Assembly: GCA_011774835.1 (NCBI GenBank) | Contig: JAACAK010000120.1 | Span: forward strand, 47,046-111,045 | Length of the DNA stretch: 64,000 bases | Origin: Candidatus Kutchimonas denitrificans | Lineage (GTDB): Bacteria > Gemmatimonadota > Gemmatimonadetes > Palauibacterales > KS3-K002 | Reading direction: 5' to 3' | Shown: positions 32,785-40,640 of the stretch, in pieces | Layout: the number at the start of each line of letters is the position of its first letter | Position numbering within the stretch: the first letter of the stretch is position 1 | Translations under genes and position numbers: made by a program | Notes under the pieces: model-generated | What the model was told of the DNA's origin: nothing | Seen by the model: only the letters and a program-made list of their open reading frames with translations | The model's database searches: none

Positions 32785-33790
32785 GAAGATCGCCGTCGTC
32801 TTCGATACGCCGGCCCGAGGATGGGAAGACGCCGATTTCAAGCAAGAAATCGCGGCGGAGGTCTACGAGCCCGAGTACGACGTCGCCGACGCTCTGATGG
32901 AAAACGGCCACGACGTCTTCCTGATCGGCTTCCACGACAACCTGCGCCGTATGCTCGACCGGCTGGAGGAATTCGAGCCGGAGCTGGTCTTCAACTGCAC
33001 CGAGTCGTTCATGGGCAGGGCCCGCTACGACTACGGCGTCGCCGCGCTGCTCGAGATGAAGGGCTATCGATACACCGGCTCATCCCCGGAGGCTCTGCTG
33101 CTCGCCAGGGACAAGGCCACTAGCAAGAAGATCCTCTCCTACCATGGCGTCAGGGTGCCCCGCTTCCAGGTCTACGACTCCGACCGGATCGAGCCCCCCT
33201 CCGGGATAGCTTTTCCGCTCATCGTCAAACCGATGCACGAGGATGCGTCGGTGGGAATCTCGCAGGCATCGGTGGTCACCGATCTCGACGGTCTCGGTGA
33301 GCGAGTCGCCTTCATACATCGTGCGCTCAACCAGCCGGCGATCGCCGAGGAGCTCATCGAGGGCCGCGAGCTTTACCTCGGCATGATCGGCAACCACAAG
33401 GTGCAGCTGCTCCCCACTATCGAGATCACCTTCGACCGCATCGAGGAGCCCAGCTTGAGGATCGCCACCTACAGCGCCAAATGGGATCTGGACTATCGTC
33501 AGCGTTGGGGCATCAAGAACATCTTCGCACGGCGGCTCGGCGCCGAAGCCCGGAAGGAGATGGAACGGGCCGCACACATCGCCTTCCACGCTCTCGGCCT
33601 CCGGGACTACGCGCGAATCGATTTCCGCCTGACTCGCGACCAGAAGGTCTACCTTCTGGAGGCCAACCCCAACCCCTTCATCGCGTTCGGCGAAGACATG
33701 GCCAATGCGGCGGAGCGCAGCGGATTGGACTACTACGACTTCATCGAGCGCATCGTAAGTGAGGCGTTAAAGCGGTATGAAGCTGCCTAA
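32783..33790 (+). CDS. ATP-grasp ligase, D-Ala-D-Ala ligase-like
   Basis: 335 aa, ATP-grasp fold. An N-terminal pre-ATP-grasp part with MKIAVVFDTPARGW is followed by YTGSSPEALLLARDKATSKKIL (Ddl-like), the ATP-binding FPLIVKPMHEDASVGIS segment, EELIEGRELY, and the C-terminal RIDFRL and LEANPNPFIAFGEDMANAA metal-binding boxes. It would ligate two amino-acid or peptide units via an acyl phosphate; the substrate is unknown and it is unlikely to be the housekeeping Ddl given its partner. The stop overlaps the start of the metallopeptidase gene by 14 nt. Confidence 0.85.
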   Translation: MKIAVVFDTPARGWEDADFKQEIAAEVYEPEYDVADALMENGHDVFLIGFHDNLRRMLDRLEEFEPELVFNCTESFMGRARYDYGVAALLEMKGYRYTGSSPEALLLARDKATSKKILSYHGVRVPRFQVYDSDRIEPPSGIAFPLIVKPMHEDASVGISQASVVTDLDGLGERVAFIHRALNQPAIAEELIEGRELYLGMIGNHKVQLLPTIEITFDRIEEPSLRIATYSAKWDLDYRQRWGIKNIFARRLGAEARKEMERAAHIAFHALGLRDYARIDFRLTRDQKVYLLEANPNPFIAFGEDMANAAERSGLDYYDFIERIVSEALKRYEAA

Positions 33791-34784
33791 GTTCGAGACG
33801 TACGCCGCAAGCTACTGCACGCGCTGCGCCCGCGAGCTCAGACGATACTGGTACTTCTGCCCCGATTGCGGGAAGAAGCAGACCTGGGGCGACACGAACG
33901 GCGTGACCGGCTGCGAGTGCTACTATTGCGGCTGGATCGTCTCCGACAGCTTCTCCTACTGTCCATGGTGCGGAAAAGACATCTCCGACGAAGCGTCGAG
34001 CGATGTCCCGCTGAAGAAGCCGCGCGGGTTCTTGTTCCACGCTCGCTGTTCCTACGGCAGCTGCCGCGGCGGCATGCAGTTCCCCATGCATCACTGCCCC
34101 TGGTGCGGACGTGTCAACTACTGGGACTACGAGGGCGAGTTCGAGGGGACCTGTCCGCACTGCGAAGGCGGCGTCGATGACATGATGGACTACTGCCCCT
34201 GGTGCGGCGGCGACGCCACCGGGCAGGACCTGATGCAGCCGGCGATCAAGCGCGTCCGCGGGTTGCTCCGCCGGGTCCGCGTGCCCGACTGGGGCTTCCG
34301 CATCCTGGTGCGACCGGGCGTATCGGGCGTTGACCCCCGGTATCCCAAGATCGTCGAGATCGACGGCTATTACCTGGTCGACCGTCGCCACCAGATCGCG
34401 TGGCCAGCGATGGTGGGGCTACTGACCCACGAGCTGGGCCACAGCTTCCTATACCACCATTGGCGCTTCGCTCGCTCGCGCCGCTTCCGTCGCGCCTTCG
34501 GCGATGTAGACAAGGCTTACCGCGGTGTGGACGAGAGCTGGGTCTCGTTCCGAAAGCGTACCCTCTCCAAGACGCCCGTGAACCACGTCACCGCCTACGC
34601 GTCCAAGCATCCACTGGAGGATTTCGCCGAGACGTTCCGCTTCTATGTCATCCGCCGTGGCCGACTCAAGGACCTGCTCGCCGAGATCGGCCGTCACGGA
34701 AAGGGCGTGATAGTGTACGAGAAGTTCCTCACCCTCCACGCCTACCTGCAGGAGGTGCGGCGCCGACAGCGGGAGAAGCAGTGA
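33777..34784 (+). CDS. zinc metallopeptidase with four zinc ribbons
   Basis: 335 aa. The N-terminal half has eight Cys pairs in four ribbons: Cys14/17-Cys28/31, Cys48/51-Cys62/65, Cys91/96-Cys107/110, Cys126/129-Cys140/143. The C-terminal half has the zincin motif HELGH (His218, Glu219, His222), and PLEDFAETFRFY near 279-290 with a likely third ligand Glu (about 281 or 285). A cytoplasmic peptidase with a zinc-ribbon targeting module is suggested; the family is not named with certainty. It is translationally coupled to the ATP-grasp ligase, implying a joint peptide-making and peptide-cutting role (inference). Confidence 0.8.
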   Translation: MKLPKFETYAASYCTRCARELRRYWYFCPDCGKKQTWGDTNGVTGCECYYCGWIVSDSFSYCPWCGKDISDEASSDVPLKKPRGFLFHARCSYGSCRGGMQFPMHHCPWCGRVNYWDYEGEFEGTCPHCEGGVDDMMDYCPWCGGDATGQDLMQPAIKRVRGLLRRVRVPDWGFRILVRPGVSGVDPRYPKIVEIDGYYLVDRRHQIAWPAMVGLLTHELGHSFLYHHWRFARSRRFRRAFGDVDKAYRGVDESWVSFRKRTLSKTPVNHVTAYASKHPLEDFAETFRFYVIRRGRLKDLLAEIGRHGKGVIVYEKFLTLHAYLQEVRRRQREKQ

Positions 34785-34819
34785 GCCGGCCGCGGCCTCC
34801 ACGGCGACAATGACGAAGA

Positions 34820-34844
34820 GGGTCGCTGCCATCGACAGCGACCC
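34820..34844. terminator. bidirectional hairpin terminator
   Basis: GGGTCGCTG and CAGCGACCC form a perfect 9-bp stem with a 7-nt loop between the converging metallopeptidase and lipoprotein genes. No long T run follows on either strand, so Rho-independent strength is uncertain. Confidence 0.65.
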
Positions 34845-34874
34845 CCTCTCCCTCCGATACGAAAGCGGTTCGCG

Positions 34875-35999
34875 TTACGGAACGGCCGCATCCGGGCTTA
34901 CCGTGAGCACCACCGCCCAAGCAACCAGCGACGAGTGCCACAGCACCTCGATGGCCAGCCGCGGCCGCTCATCCGCCACGGCCAGAGCGCGAGCCTGCAG
35001 CTCCTTCGCCCTTTCCAGGACCCTCACCAGGAAATGGTCGGACGGCAGGCCGACGATCGCCTGTTCGGCGGCGGCGATCGCGTTGTTGCTCACTTCCTCC
35101 ATCCAGGCGACCTTGCTCACGTCCGTCGTCGGCTCCAGCAGCACGGCGACCAGCGACAGATTCACCGATTCGCGCGCCAGAGCGAAGGCGACCCGGAACC
35201 GGCCTGCCTCGTACAGCCGGAAAGCCTCGTTGCGCAGATGGATGGCGTGCCGGAGCAGGTAAGCCTGCCGATCGGACCTGTCCACGCCGATGATGTTGTC
35301 CGCCAGGTTGATCCCGACGCTCGCCATGAAGATCGAGTGGCGCGCGTGCTGCGCCATCTCCTGTTGCCGCTGTTGCGTCCGCTCGCGATGAGCGATCTGC
35401 AGCGCCAGGATCAGACGCTCCGTCGCCCGGATCAAGTTGTCCTCCGAGGTCGGATCCTCGGCGCGGATCGCCTCGGCCTCGTCACGCAGCCCGCGGATCC
35501 GATCCAGCAGCTCCGACACCTCGGCGTCGACACCTTCCTCGAGCCAGACGATGACGTTGTTCACCCGCTGCAATAGATCGGCATAAGCCTCCTCACCGAA
35601 GACGAGGACCAGCGCCTCGGCGATGAGCAGACGCCCCTCCATCGCCAACTGCGCCGCCAGCTCGGTGTCACCGTGCCGCCAGGCACGACGGGCCTCGACG
35701 AACTTCTGCCGCGCCTGCTCCAACAGAGCGCGCGCCTCGTCGACCAGATCCGGATTCGGCTCGGCGGCCAGGCTCGGACCAGAGGTTCCTATCGACGCCA
35801 CATCCTCCACCGCGGAGAGGGCCGCTTCCGCGTCGGCCAGGAGCGCGTCAGTAAAATCGTCGTCCACCGCCAGGTCGAGCTCGGTGCCTGCCGGGCCCGA
35901 CTGCGGGTCCAGGATTCCACTACCCTCGTCACAGGCCGCCAGGCCAAAGGCCAACAGCGCGGCCAGGGTCGAATTCAAGATCTTTCGCTTCGAAATCAT
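34875..35999 (-). CDS. helical lipoprotein, unknown function
   Basis: 374 aa. The signal peptide ends in the lipobox LAAC, so it is a predicted lipoprotein. The mature part is long, alpha-helical and rich in Ala, Glu and Arg, with repeated heptad-like stretches (LVDEARALLEQARQKF, LVLVFGEEAYADLLQRV). The ATG at 35999 is fixed by AGGAGGG upstream. A candidate promoter lies at 36071-36099. Not recognised; may be a periplasmic scaffold. Confidence 0.8.
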   Translation of the reverse strand: MISKRKILNSTLAALLAFGLAACDEGSGILDPQSGPAGTELDLAVDDDFTDALLADAEAALSAVEDVASIGTSGPSLAAEPNPDLVDEARALLEQARQKFVEARRAWRHGDTELAAQLAMEGRLLIAEALVLVFGEEAYADLLQRVNNVIVWLEEGVDAEVSELLDRIRGLRDEAEAIRAEDPTSEDNLIRATERLILALQIAHRERTQQRQQEMAQHARHSIFMASVGINLADNIIGVDRSDRQAYLLRHAIHLRNEAFRLYEAGRFRVAFALARESVNLSLVAVLLEPTTDVSKVAWMEEVSNNAIAAAEQAIVGLPSDHFLVRVLERAKELQARALAVADERPRLAIEVLWHSSLVAWAVVLTVSPDAAVP

Positions 36000-36070
36000 A
36001 TTTACCCTCCTGGGATTCCGCCCGCTCGGCGGAGAAGCCGGGCTATCGCGGACCCTTCCGATCTCCACTA

Positions 36071-36099
36071 ATTAGACGGCCGGCGGACGCAAACGTTAA
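36071..36099 (-). promoter_or_regulatory. candidate sigma-70 promoter for the 34875-35999 lipoprotein gene
   Basis: On the minus strand, -35 TTAACG and -10 TCTAAT are separated by 17 nt, about 70 nt upstream of the ATG at 35999. Confidence 0.45.
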
Positions 36100-36137
36100 A
36101 CACACCGTAACTTCAACCGTGCGCTGAACTTCCAGGC

Positions 36138-36166
36138 TTGACTTGCGAAGCGCGACCGTGTACTAT
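36138..36166 (+). promoter_or_regulatory. sigma-70 promoter for the 36254 gene
   Basis: TTGACT and TACTAT are separated by exactly 17 nt, close to the consensus. A predicted transcript start near 36173 gives an 80-nt leader before the GTG at 36254. Confidence 0.7.
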
Positions 36167-36201
36167 GGAGCACGACCCTGTCGGACCCGCCACGGCTACC
36201 A

Positions 36202-36244
36202 CCCCCAAAAGCTGTCGGTTATCTCACCCACCTCGCCTTGGGGG
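36202..36244 (+). promoter_or_regulatory. hairpin that could hide the ribosome-binding site
   Basis: CCCCCAA (36202-36208) pairs with TTGGGGG (36238-36244), and the latter overlaps the Shine-Dalgarno GGGGGAGG before the GTG at 36254. A thermosensor or other translational control is conceivable. Confidence 0.4.
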
Positions 36245-36253
36245 AGGACTGCC

Positions 36254-36748
36254 GTGCCAGACTACAGGATCACCGCTGCCCGGGATGCTTCTGCCTCCCA
36301 GCCGGAGACGACCTCGCTGGTGGAGGCCCTGATCCACAGAGCGCAAGACATCTCCAACCGTTACCGGCTCATCGCCTCCAACCTGCCCTACCGGGCGTTC
36401 GCCCCGCAATTGCTGACTGAGGACGTGGCGGCGCTGGCGGCTCAGCTGGGGGCCGCGACCTGGAAGCGCATCGGTGACGAGGTGCCCAGCTATGCATTCG
36501 CGGAGAAGCTGGGTCGCCGCTACCGCGAAGGTGGCGCACCCGAATCCGCGCTGCTCCTGCATTGGCAGATGCTGCGCCGAGCCATTCACCTGGTGCTGGC
36601 CGACCGGCACATCCGGACGGGAGAGGGCAGCGCCGACGTGCTGAGGCAGACGACGCTGATGGACTACACGATCGACTGGGCGATCGAGGCGTCGCTGGTC
36701 GCTTACGTCATCGCCAGCCAGGCAGAGACCGCCGGAAAACTCGACTGA
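36254..36748 (+). CDS. hypothetical helical protein, 164 aa
   Basis: Not firmly recognised. The fold looks all-helical. The part around FAEKLGRRYREGGAPESALLLHWQMLRRAIHLVL recalls RsbRD-type N-terminal sensor domains (weak). The GTG start is chosen because GGGGGAGG lies 6-13 nt upstream; an upstream in-frame extension is not needed. It is convergent with the 36767 lipoprotein gene. Confidence 0.65.
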   Translation: MPDYRITAARDASASQPETTSLVEALIHRAQDISNRYRLIASNLPYRAFAPQLLTEDVAALAAQLGAATWKRIGDEVPSYAFAEKLGRRYREGGAPESALLLHWQMLRRAIHLVLADRHIRTGEGSADVLRQTTLMDYTIDWAIEASLVAYVIASQAETAGKLD

Positions 36749-36766
36749 CCGCAGCAGGCATCCGCG

Positions 36767-38080
36767 TCAGCGCTTGATCGACCGATCGGGGGCCCGACGA
36801 ATCCGAGCGCCTGTGGCGCTGAGGTTTCCGGGTCGCGGAGGGGCCTTCACGACGCCGGCCGTCATGACGCGAACCGCGGGGACGTCTTCGGGCCGGGGCA
36901 CCTGCACCAGGGGTGCGGACCCCGACGGGGCGCCTGGATTCAGTCCCGTCGCCGTGAGGCTATAGTCCCCGATCTCCAGCTCCGCGAGCGAGTTCGCGAT
37001 TATCAGGACCGTCGCCGGCACATCGAACACTACCGTGATCGCCGCGTCCGTCCCGTTCACGCCGCCGCCGCTGTCATTGTCGGTGCCGAGCACGATCTCG
37101 TCCAAATCGGACACCAGCAGGAAGGCATCGATCTGGGATGACCGCATCACCACTTCGATCGAATCGCCCGCCGCCCCGTCGAGCCCGTAGACATCGAAGT
37201 AGCTCGCGTCGTCCAGCTGGCAGTCGCCGGAGCCCAGCGCGCCCGCGCTCTCCATGCCGAGCGACAGCTCAACCTCGACCGGGCAGCCGAAGAACTGCAA
37301 CACGCCCTCCCCCAGCAGCCGCAGCTCGGCGCTAACGTCCGCGCTACCGAACCCGGACCCACTGAGATCCTCGACCAGGAACTGCCAGCCGCCCAACAGC
37401 GAGTCCCCGACCAGCGCCGTGCCCCAATCCACGATCGTTGTGCGCGTGCCGAACGCCTCGCCCCCGGCATCCCCGGTCAGGCTCAGCACCCCCTGCGCGT
37501 TCATCGTGCCTTCGACGAAGCCGCTCAGGGTCCCCTGGAGCAGCGTGCCGCTCACCCGCTCGCCCAACTGGTCCAGGTCGAGTTCGATGATCAGCGATGC
37601 CCCGTCGGCAAACAGATCGGTGCAAAAGAACGGATCGGTGGCGCCGGAGAGCGTGCAGCTGGTGGGACGATACTGGCCCGTCCAGTTTCCTCGCACGTCC
37701 GGAAAATCGGCGGCGGTGACCGCGATGAGTACGTCCGCGCTGACACCGGCGGCCCGCGCCGTGATCGTGGCCTCGCCCAGCCCCACCGCCCGGACGAGGC
37801 CGTCGGCGTCCACCGTCGCCACCCCGAGATCAGAGCTCGACCAGCTCACGGCGGAATCGACTTGCGTCGTGACCCCGACGCCGCCACCACCCGTCGGGTC
37901 GTGCCTGAACACCGTCGCGGTCAAGGCCACCGCCTGGTCCGGATGGATCCAGGCGCCCTGAGGCTCGATCTCGATCTCGAACGTGACGTCCCCGTCTACA
38001 CCGACTGGATCATCGTCACATGCCGCGCCGATCACCGCGACGGTCAGCGCCAGCCACGCTATCTTGCCTTTGAATTCCAT
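36767..38080 (-). CDS. lipoprotein with bacterial Ig-like (Big2) domain
   Basis: 437 aa. The signal peptide has the lipobox IGAAC. A Big2-like domain follows (about 30-130) with the typical VSWSSSDLGVATVDADGLVRAVGLGEATITA pattern, then a beta-rich domain (about 135-290) and a final domain with a jelly-roll-like YFDVYGLDGAAGDSIEV segment. Probably exposed on the outer membrane or secreted; function unknown. The ATG at 38080 has GGAG upstream; a second in-frame ATG five codons earlier is less well placed. Confidence 0.82.
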   Translation of the reverse strand: MEFKGKIAWLALTVAVIGAACDDDPVGVDGDVTFEIEIEPQGAWIHPDQAVALTATVFRHDPTGGGGVGVTTQVDSAVSWSSSDLGVATVDADGLVRAVGLGEATITARAAGVSADVLIAVTAADFPDVRGNWTGQYRPTSCTLSGATDPFFCTDLFADGASLIIELDLDQLGERVSGTLLQGTLSGFVEGTMNAQGVLSLTGDAGGEAFGTRTTIVDWGTALVGDSLLGGWQFLVEDLSGSGFGSADVSAELRLLGEGVLQFFGCPVEVELSLGMESAGALGSGDCQLDDASYFDVYGLDGAAGDSIEVVMRSSQIDAFLLVSDLDEIVLGTDNDSGGGVNGTDAAITVVFDVPATVLIIANSLAELEIGDYSLTATGLNPGAPSGSAPLVQVPRPEDVPAVRVMTAGVVKAPPRPGNLSATGARIRRAPDRSIKR

Positions 38081-38239
38081 CGCTCTACTCCGCATTCGCC
38101 GCCGCTGGCACGCTCTCCCTCTCTATACTTATAGACATACGCGACGCCGAGACAGTTCGTGTCGCCTAGAGACGGCACGGGCCCGAACCCCCGCCAGGTT
38201 CGAGCCCGTTCGCCGCGCTCCCGTCGCTCGACGCGGCGC

Positions 38240-39178
38240 TCAGTAACGGTTCTTTTCGTAGCGAAGGTTCCGGGGCGATACTCGCCACTCCGAGGTCTTC
38301 CGGACCAGCTGGCCGTTGTTGACACGCGGATCGACCCGGCTCGCCCGTACCGTGACCACGGCGATCACACCGGCGATGTCGTCGTAGTCGTTGGAGTAAT
38401 CGGTGTCGGACGGGTTGGCCCGGCCCAGGGTATCGCCGTCGGCGAAGATGAGCGAGATATCGAACTCTTCAACGCCGTACGCCACGACCTGGCCGCTGGG
38501 CGAGCCGTCCAGATTCAGCTCATCCGCCCGCATCAAGCGCTCCCCGTCCAGGTAGAAGATCACAACGGCCAGCTTCTGGACGAAGGTGCCTGGCACCTTC
38601 AGCTGCACGTTCGGCGTGCCGGTCAGGCCCGCCGGCTGGTGGAGGAGAGAATCCGCCTCGGTCCACTCGATCTCCCACTCGGGGCCGTCGATCCTCAGGT
38701 CGTTGATCAGCACGAGGCGGCGCACACCCTCCACCTCCATCCGGGCCAGGTCGCCGACGAGCAGCTCCTTAGGCTTGGTCGGATCGTACAGCACCTCGAT
38801 GCAGCGTGGCCCGCAGGTCCCCTCCCCGGCGTCCGCCGGCTGCGACTCGGTCGGGTCGACCGGGTGGAGGGGAGCGGGTTCGGGTTGGTAGGGCACGTAC
38901 AAAACGATGAGCGTGTCGCCGCTCGTGCCCGGCCACACGCTCAACGTCCCGTATCTGGTGCCGCTCTTGATGCCGATCCCCGCCAGCTGCAGGTCGCGGC
39001 GCAGCAACGCCCCGACATAGCGGTCGTTGCGGGCTACATTCTCCCGGGTGTCGCTGCCCTCTAGCGACCGCATGTGGGTGATCAAGAAAGTGATCGCCGC
39101 GCTCAGGATGATCGTGCCCAGAAGCAGGCCGACCAGCAGCTCGATCAGCGTGAAGCCCCGGTCGGATCGGTCTCTCAC
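38240..39178 (-). CDS. PilW-like minor pilin
   Basis: 312 aa. A prepilin signal (cleavage after Gly8, mature FTLIELLVGLLLG with Glu5) is followed by a long beta-rich domain, the PilW/GspJ size class. Two Cys in GEGTCGPRCIE may form a disulfide. GTG start overlapping the stop of the upstream PilV-like gene (GTGA). Third gene of the minus-strand pilin operon. Confidence 0.82.
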   Translation of the reverse strand: MRDRSDRGFTLIELLVGLLLGTIILSAAITFLITHMRSLEGSDTRENVARNDRYVGALLRRDLQLAGIGIKSGTRYGTLSVWPGTSGDTLIVLYVPYQPEPAPLHPVDPTESQPADAGEGTCGPRCIEVLYDPTKPKELLVGDLARMEVEGVRRLVLINDLRIDGPEWEIEWTEADSLLHQPAGLTGTPNVQLKVPGTFVQKLAVVIFYLDGERLMRADELNLDGSPSGQVVAYGVEEFDISLIFADGDTLGRANPSDTDYSNDYDDIAGVIAVVTVRASRVDPRVNNGQLVRKTSEWRVSPRNLRYEKNRY

Positions 39179-39603
39179 GACGACCCCACGCCTTCGTACA
39201 GGATGGTCACGAGCTCCACCCTGCCCATACGCAACCGGCCCCGTGGATATTCGACGACGACGGTCACCAGCTTCGATCGGGGCGCCGGTCCCGGCTCGAC
39301 GATCAGCTCGCGCCGGTAATCCGCCTGTTCCAGCGCCGACTCGGGAACCCGACCGGTACTTGTAACCGCCACCTCCGCTTCGGACTCGAGGGCCTGTACC
39401 GGTCGCGCCTTCACTTCCTCCATGTACGCCGCGGCGAGACCCGCCGCGGTCGACCGCACCGTGGACTCGGTCTGCATCGACATGACGTAGATCGTCGTGC
39501 CAGAGAGCGCCACCACCGCCACCGAGACCAGGACCACGGCGATCATCACCGCCATCAGGCTGAAACCAGATTCCGAGCCGCTCAGTCGTTCGTGGCTACT
39601 CAT
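39175..39603 (-). CDS. PilV-like minor pilin lacking Glu5
   Basis: 142 aa. Prepilin-type N-terminus: cleavage after the Gly in SESGFSLMAVMIA, then a hydrophobic helix. Position 5 of the mature protein is Ala rather than the Glu found in most prepilins; tip-located subunits such as GspK also lack it. The start overlaps the FimT-like stop (ATGA). Confidence 0.75.
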   Translation of the reverse strand: MSSHERLSGSESGFSLMAVMIAVVLVSVAVVALSGTTIYVMSMQTESTVRSTAAGLAAAYMEEVKARPVQALESEAEVAVTSTGRVPESALEQADYRRELIVEPGPAPRSKLVTVVVEYPRGRLRMGRVELVTILYEGVGSS

Positions 39604-40220
39604 CGGTCCCAGTTGCCGCCGCGGTAATGCCAGACCTCGAAAGAGCCCGCCCCCGAGATCGTCACCGCCGCCACAACCGTTGGATCATCCTCGTGCGCCA
39701 GGAACAGCACCCCCTGCGTACCCAGAGGCAGGACCATGCCCCGCGTGTTGAACTCGACACGATCATCGGTGAAGGGGATCGGGTCCCCGGCGGCACCTCC
39801 CAGGGGGCCCGTGGTCGCGTCGCCCGACCCGAAGACGATCCCGTGCGGCAACTCCACACCCGGAAGACCCACGTGCTTGTCGCTCGCGATCAGCCGGCTC
39901 GGACGAACCTCGTCCGCGACCTCGTTGATCGTCCCGTCACGGGCCGCCGTCACGTCCATGAACGCCGTGTAGAACCCCTCGGACGCCCAAAACCGCACCC
40001 GGACCGTCCGCTTCGCCGCCACCGCCTGCGTCCGCACCAACTCCAGGTCACGGGCCAGCTGCCTCGTCGCCCGCGTCAGTTCCTGCCGCGGCGTGGTCTT
40101 CAGCGCCCGCGGTATCGCGAGCGACGCCACCACGCCCAGCAGCAGCGCCACCACCACCAGTTCCATCAGGGTGACGCCGCTTCGATCCGCTAGCCGCCTG
40201 GACCCGCCCTCGCTTGACAC
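39600..40220 (-). CDS. FimT/GspH-like minor pilin
   Basis: 206 aa. Prepilin signal with cleavage after Gly before VTLMELVVV (Glu5 present), followed by a GspH-like beta domain. The GTG at 40220 is preferred over the ATG four codons upstream because a perfect GGAGG lies 5 nt before it. First gene of the minus-strand FimT-PilV-PilW operon, divergent from the PilX-like gene. Confidence 0.82.
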   Translation of the reverse strand: MSSEGGSRRLADRSGVTLMELVVVALLLGVVASLAIPRALKTTPRQELTRATRQLARDLELVRTQAVAAKRTVRVRFWASEGFYTAFMDVTAARDGTINEVADEVRPSRLIASDKHVGLPGVELPHGIVFGSGDATTGPLGGAAGDPIPFTDDRVEFNTRGMVLPLGTQGVLFLAHEDDPTVVAAVTISGAGSFEVWHYRGGNWDR

Positions 40221-40640
40221 CGGTTCCTCCATCTGGCCGTGGAGCGAGTGTGTTCGCTCCCTCCTCGACCCCTCGTTGCATTCCCTATGCCGGGGGTCGG
40301 CTCGCCCACTGAACTCGTTGCGAGCGCGCTACTTAGATGGCTCGGTCCACCGTTTGCTCGAGCTGGCGCCTCCATCCTTTCGGTCAGATTGTCCGGGACC
40401 CTCCCTCATCCGGCCGAATTCGACGGATCCACCGGACCATGAAAGGGCCGCACGGATCGTGGTCAAAGCGCCATCTCCCCTGACCCCAACGTCTTACAGA
40501 TCCGGTCTTCGCGCCGGGGAACCTTCCCGGACGGGGTCTACTTTTTGCACCTCCAACCGAAGCGTGCAGAACCCCGCCGCGACCCCGCCGGCACTCAGAA
40601 CGCCAACAGACAACGAAATAACGACTTACGGAGCGTAATC
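40221..40640. other. divergent promoter region between pilin genes
   Basis: No gene. It holds a perfect 7-bp hairpin GGAGCGA/TCGCTCC at 40241-40260 just upstream of the FimT-like gene, and a sigma-54-type GG-N10-GC element at 40534-40549 facing the PilX-like gene. No sigma-54 element was seen facing the minus-strand operon. Confidence 0.5.
40534..40549 (+). promoter_or_regulatory. candidate sigma-54 promoter for PilX-like gene
   Basis: GGGTCTACTTTTTGCA has GG (40535-40536) and GC (40547-40548) separated by 10 nt and ends in TTGCA, but lacks the CACG of the -24 box. About 90 nt upstream of the GTG at 40641. Confidence 0.4.
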
